Assembly (NCBI GenBank): GCA_050302275.1
Contig: JBNLAT010000008.1
Span: 17,982 to 81,981, forward strand
Direction of reading: 5' to 3'
DNA: 64,000 nucleotides
Source of the DNA: JAPHTQ01 sp050302275
Lineage (GTDB): Bacteria > Pseudomonadota > Gammaproteobacteria > Thiohalomonadales > Thiohalomonadaceae
Position numbers and translations under genes: made by a program
Part shown: positions 17,524 to 24,381 of the stretch, piece by piece
How the letters are laid out: every line of letters begins with the position of its first letter
How positions within the stretch are numbered: position 1 is the first letter of the stretch
The notes under the pieces: generated by a model
What the model saw: only the letters and a program-made list of their open reading frames with translations
Databases searched by the model: none
Told to the model about the DNA's origin: nothing

Positions 17524-17724
17524 GTGTGACTCCTGTTCTCGTTATTTTGTGTAGTAGTTTTATTTTTTCTTTTATCGTTATCGCTGCCAGCAACAAAACT
17601 CACAGCGCCCAACGGGATAACTGCAGGCTGCCACAATCCTGAAACCGCGCCAAGCCCCGACATTGGGTTGCTCTTCCTACTGCAGTAGACTGAACCACGG
17701 TTAACTGCGGCTTAAGGCTCCCTC

Positions 17725-18654
17725 ATGCTGAACATACTGACTCGTCTGTTTCCTTTCTGGGCACTGCTACTCGCTTCCATTGCCTGGTATCTGCCCGAGC
17801 CGTTCAGTCGAGGCAAGGGACTGATCCTGCCGCTATTGGTGGTGATCATGTTCGGTATGGGCATGACCCTGACCGCCGCCGATTTCCGCAGGGTGTTACA
17901 ACGGCCGAAAGTGATAGCCCTTGGCGTTGCGCTGCAATACAGCGTGATGCCGCTGCTCGCCCTGCTTCTCTCCCGCCTGCTGGAGCTGGGACCCGAACTG
18001 ACCGTGGGCATGGTGCTGGTCGGCGCCAGTTCCGGTGGCACCGCCTCCAACGTCATCACCTATCTGGCGCGGGGTGATGTGGCACTCTCCATTACCCTGA
18101 CCATGGTCTCCACCCTGCTCGCCGCAATCCTGATGCCCGGCCTGACCTGGCTCTATATCGGCCAACTGGTGCCTGTACCGCTGGAGAAGATGTTGCTCAG
18201 CGTGCTGCAACTGGTGATTGCACCGGTACTACTCGGGGTCGCCATCAATAGCCTGCTGGGGACGAAGCTACGTCCACTGAACCGCCTCTTTCCACTGCTC
18301 TCCATGTCGGCCATCGTCATCATCATCGCGATTATCGTCGCCCTTAATCACGATAATCTGGCGCATACGGGTCCACTGCTGTTACTGGCCGTGGCGCTGC
18401 ACAATCTTGGTGGGATGGGTTCTGGTTATGCCCTGGCACGTCTGCTAGGCCACGATACGGTAACCTGCCGTACTCTGGCGATAGAGGTGGGGATGCAGAA
18501 TTCCGGTCTCAGCGTTGCCCTGGCAGTGAAATACTTCAGCGCCACCTCGGCCCTGCCGGGGGCGCTGTTCAGTATCTGGCACAACCTCAGCGGTTCGCTG
18601 CTAGCTGGCTGGTGGGCAAGGCGCATCGGGCAAAGTGCCGATCGACGGGTCTGA
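17725..18654 (+). CDS. bile acid:sodium symporter (BASS/SBF) family transporter
   Basis: 309 residues with about nine or ten membrane helices. The conserved BASS features are present: VGASSGGTASNVITYLARGD in the crossover region and EVGMQNSGLSVALA near the C terminus, both sodium-binding in structures of this family. Bacterial members import sodium with organic anions such as taurocholate-like, pantoate or keto-acid substrates; the substrate here is unknown. No signal peptide is needed. The small membrane protein gene at 18741 follows and may be co-transcribed. Confidence 0.9.
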   Translation: MLNILTRLFPFWALLLASIAWYLPEPFSRGKGLILPLLVVIMFGMGMTLTAADFRRVLQRPKVIALGVALQYSVMPLLALLLSRLLELGPELTVGMVLVGASSGGTASNVITYLARGDVALSITLTMVSTLLAAILMPGLTWLYIGQLVPVPLEKMLLSVLQLVIAPVLLGVAINSLLGTKLRPLNRLFPLLSMSAIVIIIAIIVALNHDNLAHTGPLLLLAVALHNLGGMGSGYALARLLGHDTVTCRTLAIEVGMQNSGLSVALAVKYFSATSALPGALFSIWHNLSGSLLAGWWARRIGQSADRRV

Positions 18655-18740
18655 GTTCGATCTGTGCGGCCAGTCTCGGAATCACCCCCACCGCCGATCT
18701 ATCGTCACTACTCCCTACAGCACTATTCAGGGGTAGTACC

Positions 18741-19370
18741 GTGGAAATCACCAGCAATGCCAAATATCGCTTTAGCAACCGCTTTCAGGGCGAGCACCGC
18801 TTCGAGCTGTTCAACGAACACTATTTGAGTGTTCGCAGCAAACTCGGGTTACGTCCCACCGAGTTCAAAATGGAGGTGGCCACCCTGCAGCCTGAAGCGA
18901 AGCGAGTTGAACGTCCGGCCTGGTTCTGGCTTGCATCGACCATTCTGATCCTCGGCATTACCGCGTTTATTGCCATCACCGTTATCACCCATCCGGAAGC
19001 AGTCGACCTGCTTATCGCCGGTGGTGCAATCGCCGTGCTGCTCCTGCTGTCCGGCTATTGCGCGGCGGTGTTCCTGCGTAAGTCAGAAAGAATCTGGGTG
19101 TTCGAAACCCGTGCCGCCCACTATCCGCTGATCAATATCCCCTATAGCCGCCACTGTCGCCGCGAGGCCGCCGAGTTTGTCGTGCGCCTGGAACAGGCGA
19201 TCCGTGAGACCACCGAGCAGAAGCGCTACAACAAGGATGACCTGTTCGCCGGGGAGATGCGTATGCTGCGCCGTCTGGCCAAATCCGGCGTGCTTAGCGA
19301 CGACATGTACGACACCGCCAAGAAGAGCATGCTTGGCGACCACCAGATGGTCACCGCCACCCTCGGCTAA
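18741..19370 (+). CDS. membrane protein of unknown function
   Basis: 209 residues with two adjacent membrane helices (about 62-80 and 90-110: WLASTILILGITAFIAITV and LIAGGAIAVLLLLSGY). The N-terminal 50 residues and the C-terminal half are soluble and charged; the tail with RYNKDDLFAGEMRMLRRLAKSG looks helical. No known domain recognised. I picked the GTG at 18741 because the frame upstream to 18612 overlaps the transporter gene and reads as low-quality protein; the ribosome site before the GTG is weak. It ends 95 bases before the ArsR gene. Confidence 0.6.
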   Translation: MEITSNAKYRFSNRFQGEHRFELFNEHYLSVRSKLGLRPTEFKMEVATLQPEAKRVERPAWFWLASTILILGITAFIAITVITHPEAVDLLIAGGAIAVLLLLSGYCAAVFLRKSERIWVFETRAAHYPLINIPYSRHCRREAAEFVVRLEQAIRETTEQKRYNKDDLFAGEMRMLRRLAKSGVLSDDMYDTAKKSMLGDHQMVTATLG

Positions 19371-19429
19371 AGCCCGTCCACGAGATATCCAGATCCACAT
19401 CTGCGATTCCTCGCAGTCAATATATTCGT

Positions 19430-19458
19430 TTGACGTAATATAACGACAAGGATATATT
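19430..19458 (+). promoter_or_regulatory. predicted sigma-70 promoter of the arsR operon
   Basis: TTGACG (19430-19435) and TATATT (19453-19458) are separated by exactly 17 bases and each matches 5 of 6 consensus bases. The predicted first transcribed base is about 19465, one base before the arsR ATG, so the mRNA would be leaderless or nearly so. Confidence 0.75.
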
Positions 19459-19463
19459 ACGTC
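19432..19463. promoter_or_regulatory. ArsR operator (11-base perfect inverted repeat)
   Basis: GACGTAATATA (19432-19442) and TATATTACGTC (19453-19463) are perfect inverted copies spaced by 10 bases, 21 bases centre to centre. They cover most of the -35 box, the spacer and the whole -10 box. This is where an ArsR/SmtB repressor would block RNA polymerase. Confidence 0.75.
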
Positions 19464-19465
19464 TC

Positions 19466-19804
19466 ATGCATATATCCGCCGACCAGTTTTTCACCGCCCT
19501 TGGAAACGACATCCGCCTACGCTGCCTGCTGTTGCTTGAGAACAAAGGCGAACTGTGTGTTTGCGAGCTCACCCAGGCCCTCAACGAACCCCAGCCGAAA
19601 ATCTCCCGCCACCTCGCCCACCTGCGCGAATGGGGTATCGTCACCGATCGACGCGAAGGACTCTGGATCCACTATCGCCTCCATCCCCAACTCCCCGAGT
19701 GGGCGGCGGAGATACTGCGCACCACTCGCACCGCACTGGAAAACACCAGCCCCTACACCACCGACCAGCAACGTCTCGCGGCGATGACCAAGCGTACGGC
19801 GTGA
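19466..19804 (+). CDS. ArsR/SmtB-family metalloregulator
   Basis: 112 residues. It is close to E. coli ArsR: ELCVCEL holds the Cys-x-Cys of the As(III) site at the recognition-helix start, and QPKISRHLAHLREWGIV is the winged helix-turn-helix. The third cysteine found in the E. coli ELCVCDLC motif is missing (T-Q-A instead). In E. coli the first two cysteines are enough for response. It should repress its own operon until arsenite or antimonite binds. The inverted repeat at 19432-19463 sits directly upstream. The downstream permease gene starts 31 bases later, with the cysteine-tailed protein and thioredoxin following. Confidence 0.9.
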   Translation: MHISADQFFTALGNDIRLRCLLLLENKGELCVCELTQALNEPQPKISRHLAHLREWGIVTDRREGLWIHYRLHPQLPEWAAEILRTTRTALENTSPYTTDQQRLAAMTKRTA

Positions 19805-19835
19805 AGATGCGTTGCTGGAGTAATTAGGAAAAGCG

Positions 19836-20795
19836 ATGTTCGAAGCCCTGGCCAACCTGCTGGTCTACCAACTGTTTGCCCTGCCACGCGGTACGGCACT
19901 GGCCGATGCGCTGCACTTTTTCATCATGGATACGGCACTGATCTTCTTTATGCTCACGGCCGTTATCTATGTCATGGGACTGTTGCGTGCGCTGCTCTCG
20001 CCGGAACAGGTGCGCGACTATGTGCGCGGCAAGCCACGCTGGCTGGCCCGCTCCCTGGCGATCCTGCTCGGCGCAGTCACACCTTTCTGTTCCTGCTCCT
20101 CGGTGCCACTGTTTATCGGTTTCGTCGAAGCGGGCATACCACTGGGCGTCACCTTCTCCTTCCTTATCGCCAGCCCGATGATCAACGAAGTGGCGGCGGT
20201 GATCCTGATCGGCATCCTCGGCTGGAAACTGGCGGCACTCTACATCGCCGCCGGACTGACGGTAGCCTATGTCGGTGGCGTGGTGATGGAACGCTTCCGC
20301 CCTGAGCGCTGGGTTGAGGAGTATGTCTGGAAAATTCAGGTCGGTAGTGCCGGCCAAACAGAGCCGGATCGCTCATTGCGTGGACGTCACCGCTTTGCGG
20401 TTTCCGAGGTGAAATCGATTGTGGGCCGAATCTGGAAATGGGTAATTGCCGCCATCGCCATCGGCGCCCTGTTCCACGGTTTCGTGCCGCAGCAGTGGGT
20501 CGCCGATCACATGGGCGGCGCCGACAATTGGCTGGCGGTTCCCGGCGCGGTATTGCTGGGCGTCCCCCTTTACGCCAACGCCACCGGCGTGATCCCGGTC
20601 GCCGAAGCCATGCTCGGCAAGGGGGTCGCCATCGGCACCACCCTCGCCTTTATGATGAGTATCGCCGCCCTATCCCTGCCGGAGCTGTTAATCCTGCGCA
20701 AGGTGATCAAATGGCAGGCACTGGCGCTGTTTAGCGGCGTCCTCGCCATTGCTATCACCCTGGTCGGCTGGGGCTTCAACCTGCTAACCCCATGA
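19836..20795 (+). CDS. ArsP-like permease (PF03773)
   Basis: 319 residues with eight or so membrane helices. The family hallmark TPFCSCSSVPLFIG is present, with further conserved AGIPLGVTFSFLIASPMINEVA and GVPLYANATGVIPVAEAML. ArsP-type members export trivalent organoarsenicals such as methylarsenite; the cysteines in the hallmark are implicated in binding. An extended cytoplasmic loop (about residues 158-195) contains many charged residues. AGGA precedes the ATG. It follows an ArsR gene and precedes a cysteine-rich protein and a thioredoxin, which fits metalloid export. The substrate could also be other soft metals or sulfur compounds. Confidence 0.85.
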   Translation: MFEALANLLVYQLFALPRGTALADALHFFIMDTALIFFMLTAVIYVMGLLRALLSPEQVRDYVRGKPRWLARSLAILLGAVTPFCSCSSVPLFIGFVEAGIPLGVTFSFLIASPMINEVAAVILIGILGWKLAALYIAAGLTVAYVGGVVMERFRPERWVEEYVWKIQVGSAGQTEPDRSLRGRHRFAVSEVKSIVGRIWKWVIAAIAIGALFHGFVPQQWVADHMGGADNWLAVPGAVLLGVPLYANATGVIPVAEAMLGKGVAIGTTLAFMMSIAALSLPELLILRKVIKWQALALFSGVLAIAITLVGWGFNLLTP

Positions 20796-20820
20796 ACGAT
20801 TAACTCAACGGAGTAGTTAC

Positions 20821-21132
20821 ATGACCGAGGTACCACAACTTCACTCTTCCATCGTCGCGATGGTCTCCCTCGCTGCGGGAATCGCTGCCAAACACCCCGA
20901 TATGGGACTCTGCCAACTGGGCCGACTGCGCCAGATGGGCGTGCCGCAGGAGCAGATCGATACGGTAATCGAGATCGCCCGTCATATCCGTGACGAAGCG
21001 GGAGAGAAACTTGACGCGGCCTTTGCTGAAAAGAGTCAGGCCAATACCGCAGGCAAACCACTCACTATCGGTGTGCGCGAAGAGAGCGGCGCCTGTTGCA
21101 GTTCCACCGCCAGCGGCCAGTCCTGCTGTTAA
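20821..21132 (+). CDS. small AhpD/CMD-like protein with cysteine-rich C-terminal tail
   Basis: 103 residues. The middle helix (QLGRLRQMGVPQEQIDTVIEIARHI) resembles the helical hairpin of carboxymuconolactone decarboxylase/AhpD proteins. The AhpD CxxC is not there; one Cys occurs in MGLCQLG. The last 13 residues carry four cysteines in two CC pairs (GACCSS...GQSCC), as in metalloid-binding tails of arsenite-related proteins. GGAG lies before the ATG, and the gene is between the permease and a thioredoxin. It may hold or pass thiol-bound metalloid to the permease, or be reduced by the thioredoxin. This role is inferred. Confidence 0.6.
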   Translation: MTEVPQLHSSIVAMVSLAAGIAAKHPDMGLCQLGRLRQMGVPQEQIDTVIEIARHIRDEAGEKLDAAFAEKSQANTAGKPLTIGVREESGACCSSTASGQSCC

Positions 21133-21146
21133 TCAAGGAGCAAACG

Positions 21147-21377
21147 ATGAAAACGATTAAGGTTCTCGGCAGTGGCTGCCGCAGTTGTGTCAGCACCTAT
21201 GAATTGATTGCCGAAGTGGCCAAGGAGAAGGGCGCAGAGGTGACGTTGGAGAAGGTCGAGGATATTGGTCAGATCATGGGCTATGGGGTGATGTCGACCC
21301 CCGGTGTGGTGATCGACGAACAGGTAGTCCACAGCGGCAGCATCCCCGAGCGTAAATTGATCGAAAGCTGGCTGTAA
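21147..21377 (+). CDS. small thioredoxin-like protein (redox-active disulfide type)
   Basis: 76 residues, the size of the MTH895/TM0996-type thioredoxins. The active site is GSGCRSCVST, a CxxC with R-S between the cysteines. The cis-proline region is MSTPGVVID, and the sheet-helix order is preserved. AAGGAG sits 7 bases before the ATG at 21147, which marks the start. Such proteins often accompany ArsR and permease genes. A likely role is to reduce disulfides of the preceding cysteine-tailed protein or of metalloid-stressed proteins. Confidence 0.85.
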   Translation: MKTIKVLGSGCRSCVSTYELIAEVAKEKGAEVTLEKVEDIGQIMGYGVMSTPGVVIDEQVVHSGSIPERKLIESWL

Positions 21378-21389
21378 TCCTTTGGCAGA

Positions 21390-22025
21390 TTATTTGCCCA
21401 AATAGGGAATACCGGTTCCACCGAGCCCGCAATAGCCGCCAGGGTTCTTTGCCAGATACTGCTGATGGTAGGTCTCGGCGTAATAAAACGTTGTAGCCGG
21501 TACAACCTCGGTTGTTATCCGCCCCATTCCCGCCGCGCTGAGGATTGCCTGGTAATGGGCCTTGGATGAAAGTGCCGCATCCCCCTGAGCCTCGCTGAAG
21601 TAGTGCAGCAGGGAGCGGTACTGTGTACCAATATCGTTACCCTGACGCATTCCCTGGGTTGGGTCGTGGCTCTCCCAGAAGATTCTTAACAAACTTAGGT
21701 AGTCGATCTTGCCCGGGTCGTAGATTACCCGCACGACTTCACTGTGGCCGGTCTTTCCGCTACACACCTCTTCATAGGAGGGGTTTTCCGTATAGCCCCC
21801 GGCATAGCCGACCATGCTGGAGTAGACGCCAGGGGTTTCCCAGAAGCGCCTCTCTGCCCCCCAGAAACAACCCATACCAAAAACTGCCATCCGCATCCCA
21901 TCGGGGAACGGTGGCAGGATACGGTGACCATTGACGTGGTGGAGTTCGGGCACATTGATTGCCTCATCCCGACCCGGTAACGCCTCTTCAGGCAGGGGGA
22001 GTTCCAGTTTGCTCTGCGCGGACAT
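21390..22025 (-). CDS. msrA: peptide methionine sulfoxide reductase MsrA
   Basis: 211 residues. The catalytic motif GCFWGAER is present, followed by the family sequence VGYAGGYTENPSYEEVCSGKTGHSEVV and the substrate-binding YRSLLHY. A C-terminal GYCGLGG supplies the resolving cysteine. MsrA reduces methionine-S-sulfoxide in proteins with electrons from thioredoxin. About 45 residues precede the core, with no clear signal peptide, so it is probably cytoplasmic. Its end is convergent with the thioredoxin gene, only 12 bases apart. Confidence 0.95.
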   Translation of the reverse strand: MSAQSKLELPLPEEALPGRDEAINVPELHHVNGHRILPPFPDGMRMAVFGMGCFWGAERRFWETPGVYSSMVGYAGGYTENPSYEEVCSGKTGHSEVVRVIYDPGKIDYLSLLRIFWESHDPTQGMRQGNDIGTQYRSLLHYFSEAQGDAALSSKAHYQAILSAAGMGRITTEVVPATTFYYAETYHQQYLAKNPGGYCGLGGTGIPYLGK

Positions 22026-22106
22026 CGTGTCACACCTCTGACGACATTTTCCTCACTTCAAGTTAGCAGAGACGCGGGGAGGAAACTATCTGATGGGTGG
22101 AAAGCA

Positions 22107-22129
22107 TCGGGGGCCATTATGGCCCCCGA
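22107..22129 (-). terminator. hairpin terminator after the DUF2914 gene
   Basis: A perfect 10-base stem, TCGGGGGCCA with TGGCCCCCGA, and a 3-base loop lies 5 bases beyond the DUF2914 stop. On the minus strand it is followed by TGCTTTCC, a weak U-tract, so termination is likely but not certain. Confidence 0.65.
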
Positions 22130-22134
22130 AGAAT

Positions 22135-22608
22135 TTACTGCTGTTGCATCGGCTCTGCCGTGGTGTCGGCCTGCTCGACCATCGGCGCATCACCGGTCAT
22201 CTCTTCCGCACCACTATCTGCAGCGGCAGCTTCATAGATGAAGTTTTTCTCGGTCAGTACGTTGCCCGCATCGTCGATCACATCGACAATCCACTCCCCG
22301 TACCACTCTGGCATCAGGTTCTTGCTCGACCAGACACGCCAGCGCGGACCGCCAACATTGAATTTCACTTCAGCCATCACCTCACCGTTAAATTTCCACA
22401 GGTGGGTCACGGTAGTGCCTTCCATGTCGCGCAATTCGGTGAAGAAGATCGCGCTGCCATCAGATGCGGGGATAGTGGTCAGATCGCTCACCGGTTCACG
22501 ATCCACCACGGCGGTGGTGATCACGGCACGTGCAACTTCTGCATTGGCAGCCGAAACTGAAAGCAGCGCTATCAGGGAAACCAGTGCAACGGAAATTTTC
22601 TTCAACAT
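22135..22608 (-). CDS. DUF2914 family secreted protein
   Basis: 157 residues. Sec signal peptide MLKKISVALVSLIALLSVSAANA. The DUF2914 core is very clear: VTHLWKFNGEVMAEVKFNVGG, RWRVWSSKNL and the later GEWIVDVIDDAGNVL. Members are periplasmic beta-sandwich proteins of unknown role, sometimes fused to peptidase or carbohydrate-binding modules. The last 25 residues are acidic and low-complexity. GAGGAG precedes the start. It is isolated between a terminator and the Rieske-glutamate synthase gene. Confidence 0.85.
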   Translation of the reverse strand: MLKKISVALVSLIALLSVSAANAEVARAVITTAVVDREPVSDLTTIPASDGSAIFFTELRDMEGTTVTHLWKFNGEVMAEVKFNVGGPRWRVWSSKNLMPEWYGEWIVDVIDDAGNVLTEKNFIYEAAAADSGAEEMTGDAPMVEQADTTAEPMQQQ

Positions 22609-22721
22609 GACTTACTCCTCTGGGTAAATTGCACAACAACTGGATCAGGAACCTCCCTGTCCGGGTCGCGCCATCATCTCGCCAGGGTCACGATGGTGCC
22701 ATGACAACAGTCACAATCCGG

Positions 22722-24299
22722 TTATTTGCCTGTATCCAGAACCTCCTGCGCAGCGGGTGTCAGCGGTTGCAGATCATCCTGAGTAATATCGCGCATGTGA
22801 GTATGGCCCATCGCCCGCAGATACTCCTCCAGAACCGTGCGAGTTCCGTCAAAAAAGGCGGCGACTCGCGCAGCACCGATATGTGGATCGATACGCTGAC
22901 GTAATGTCTCTTTTTGAGTTGCTACGCCGGTGGGGCAATTGTCCGTATTGCAGGCACGGTAGTACTCGCAACCCAGGGCAAACAGCGCCGCGGTGGCCAG
23001 AGCACAGGCATCGGCACCCAACGCCAGCGCCTTGATGATGTCGCTCGGCGTACGAATACCCCCCGTGGCGATCAACGACACAGGCCGCTTGCTGTTGCGA
23101 TTGTATTGCTCGATCAAACGGCGAGCGATGGGTAGTGCCATGACCAACGGCATACCGAAATGATCCCGTACATGGGTCGGTGAGGCGCCGGTACCGCCAC
23201 CAAAACCGTCGATAGTGATGAAGTCGGGTTTAAGGGAAAGCGCCGCCTTCACATCCTCTTCAACATGATTGGCAGCGATCTTGATCCCCACCGGCTTTTC
23301 CGGAAAGTGACGGCGCATGGAAGCGATGCGCTCGGCCAGTAGTTCAGGCTGCGCCAGATCAGGAAAGTGCGCGGGCGAAACCGCCGTCTCTCCCATCTCG
23401 ATACCGCGTACCGCTGCAATTTCTGCGGTAACCTTGGAGGCAGGTAATTCACCACCCAGCCCCGGTTTGGCCGACTGGCCAATCTTGATCTCAAAGGCGT
23501 CGGCCTTGGCCATATTCTCCATGTTCCAGCCGAAGTAGCCGCTGGCCATCTCCAGTATGTAGCGTTTCGCCTCGGCGCGTTCCTCGGGCAACATCCCCCC
23601 TTCACCGGAACCGATCAGGGTATCGGCCCTGGCCGACCCTGCCGCCAACGCTATCTTGGCCTCCCGGGAGAGCGCACCGAAAGACATATGGGAAACAAAT
23701 GCAGGTAAGGCCAGCTGCAACGGTTTGCCGGCACCGCGACCGAGTAACACCGTGGTACTGACCAGTTCACTCTTCAACTTGGGCAGACGTGCCAGTTGTG
23801 CTGCGCGCAGATGGAAGTGATCGAAATCGACCACTCCGCCAGGTTGCGGCGCCTCGGCACCCATGGCATCGACAAGGGGTAATTTACCTGCCGCAAGGCG
23901 TCTAATCTCCGCCTTGCCACGGGCATCGTGGGCCCAGCGACGCCAGCGCCCCTGATAACCGTCGAAGGTACTTTTGGGTAATGGCGGTACCGCAGCGGCA
24001 TCCACCTCGACTGTCTCGTCTTTTATCCGTGCGGGATAGGTGGCGATCTGGTCATGGGGATCGTAAGGAGAGATGCCGGTTTCCAGATCGAAATTCCAGC
24101 CGTGTAGCGGGCAGACTGCATCGCCGTTCTCGACCGTTCCCTGGGAGAGTTGTCCCTCACGGTGTGGACAGCGATCATCCAGGGCAAACACTTTCCCCTG
24201 ATGGAGAAACAGGGCCAGAGGCCGACCGTTCAGGTGTACCTCAAATCCCTTTCCTTCGCTCAGCTCCGCCAACGGACAAACCGTCACCCATTCAGACAT
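22722..24299 (-). CDS. Rieske ferredoxin fused to FMN-binding glutamate synthase domain
   Basis: 525 residues. The N-terminal 100 residues are a Rieske domain with ligands C44-x-H46 (DRCPHREG) and C63-x2-H66 (AVCPLHGWNF). The rest, from about 150, is a GltS large-subunit-type TIM barrel: GGGTGASPTHV at the FMN site, and a GCEYYRACNTDNCPTG segment with the cysteine spacing that binds the 3Fe-4S cluster. There is no amidotransferase domain. Stand-alone GltS-like proteins are often of unknown reaction; some in methylotrophs act as methylglutamate or other amino-transfer enzymes. Here the Rieske part could feed electrons to the FMN. It could be a synthase with NH3, or something else. Confidence 0.85.
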   Translation of the reverse strand: MSEWVTVCPLAELSEGKGFEVHLNGRPLALFLHQGKVFALDDRCPHREGQLSQGTVENGDAVCPLHGWNFDLETGISPYDPHDQIATYPARIKDETVEVDAAAVPPLPKSTFDGYQGRWRRWAHDARGKAEIRRLAAGKLPLVDAMGAEAPQPGGVVDFDHFHLRAAQLARLPKLKSELVSTTVLLGRGAGKPLQLALPAFVSHMSFGALSREAKIALAAGSARADTLIGSGEGGMLPEERAEAKRYILEMASGYFGWNMENMAKADAFEIKIGQSAKPGLGGELPASKVTAEIAAVRGIEMGETAVSPAHFPDLAQPELLAERIASMRRHFPEKPVGIKIAANHVEEDVKAALSLKPDFITIDGFGGGTGASPTHVRDHFGMPLVMALPIARRLIEQYNRNSKRPVSLIATGGIRTPSDIIKALALGADACALATAALFALGCEYYRACNTDNCPTGVATQKETLRQRIDPHIGAARVAAFFDGTRTVLEEYLRAMGHTHMRDITQDDLQPLTPAAQEVLDTGK

Positions 24300-24381
24300 T
24301 GCTACCCCCTTGTTATGTCCCTGCGATTCTTGGCCGCAGTATTGAAGTACTTTTCGAGTATAACGGTCGCAGCGGCGGGGA

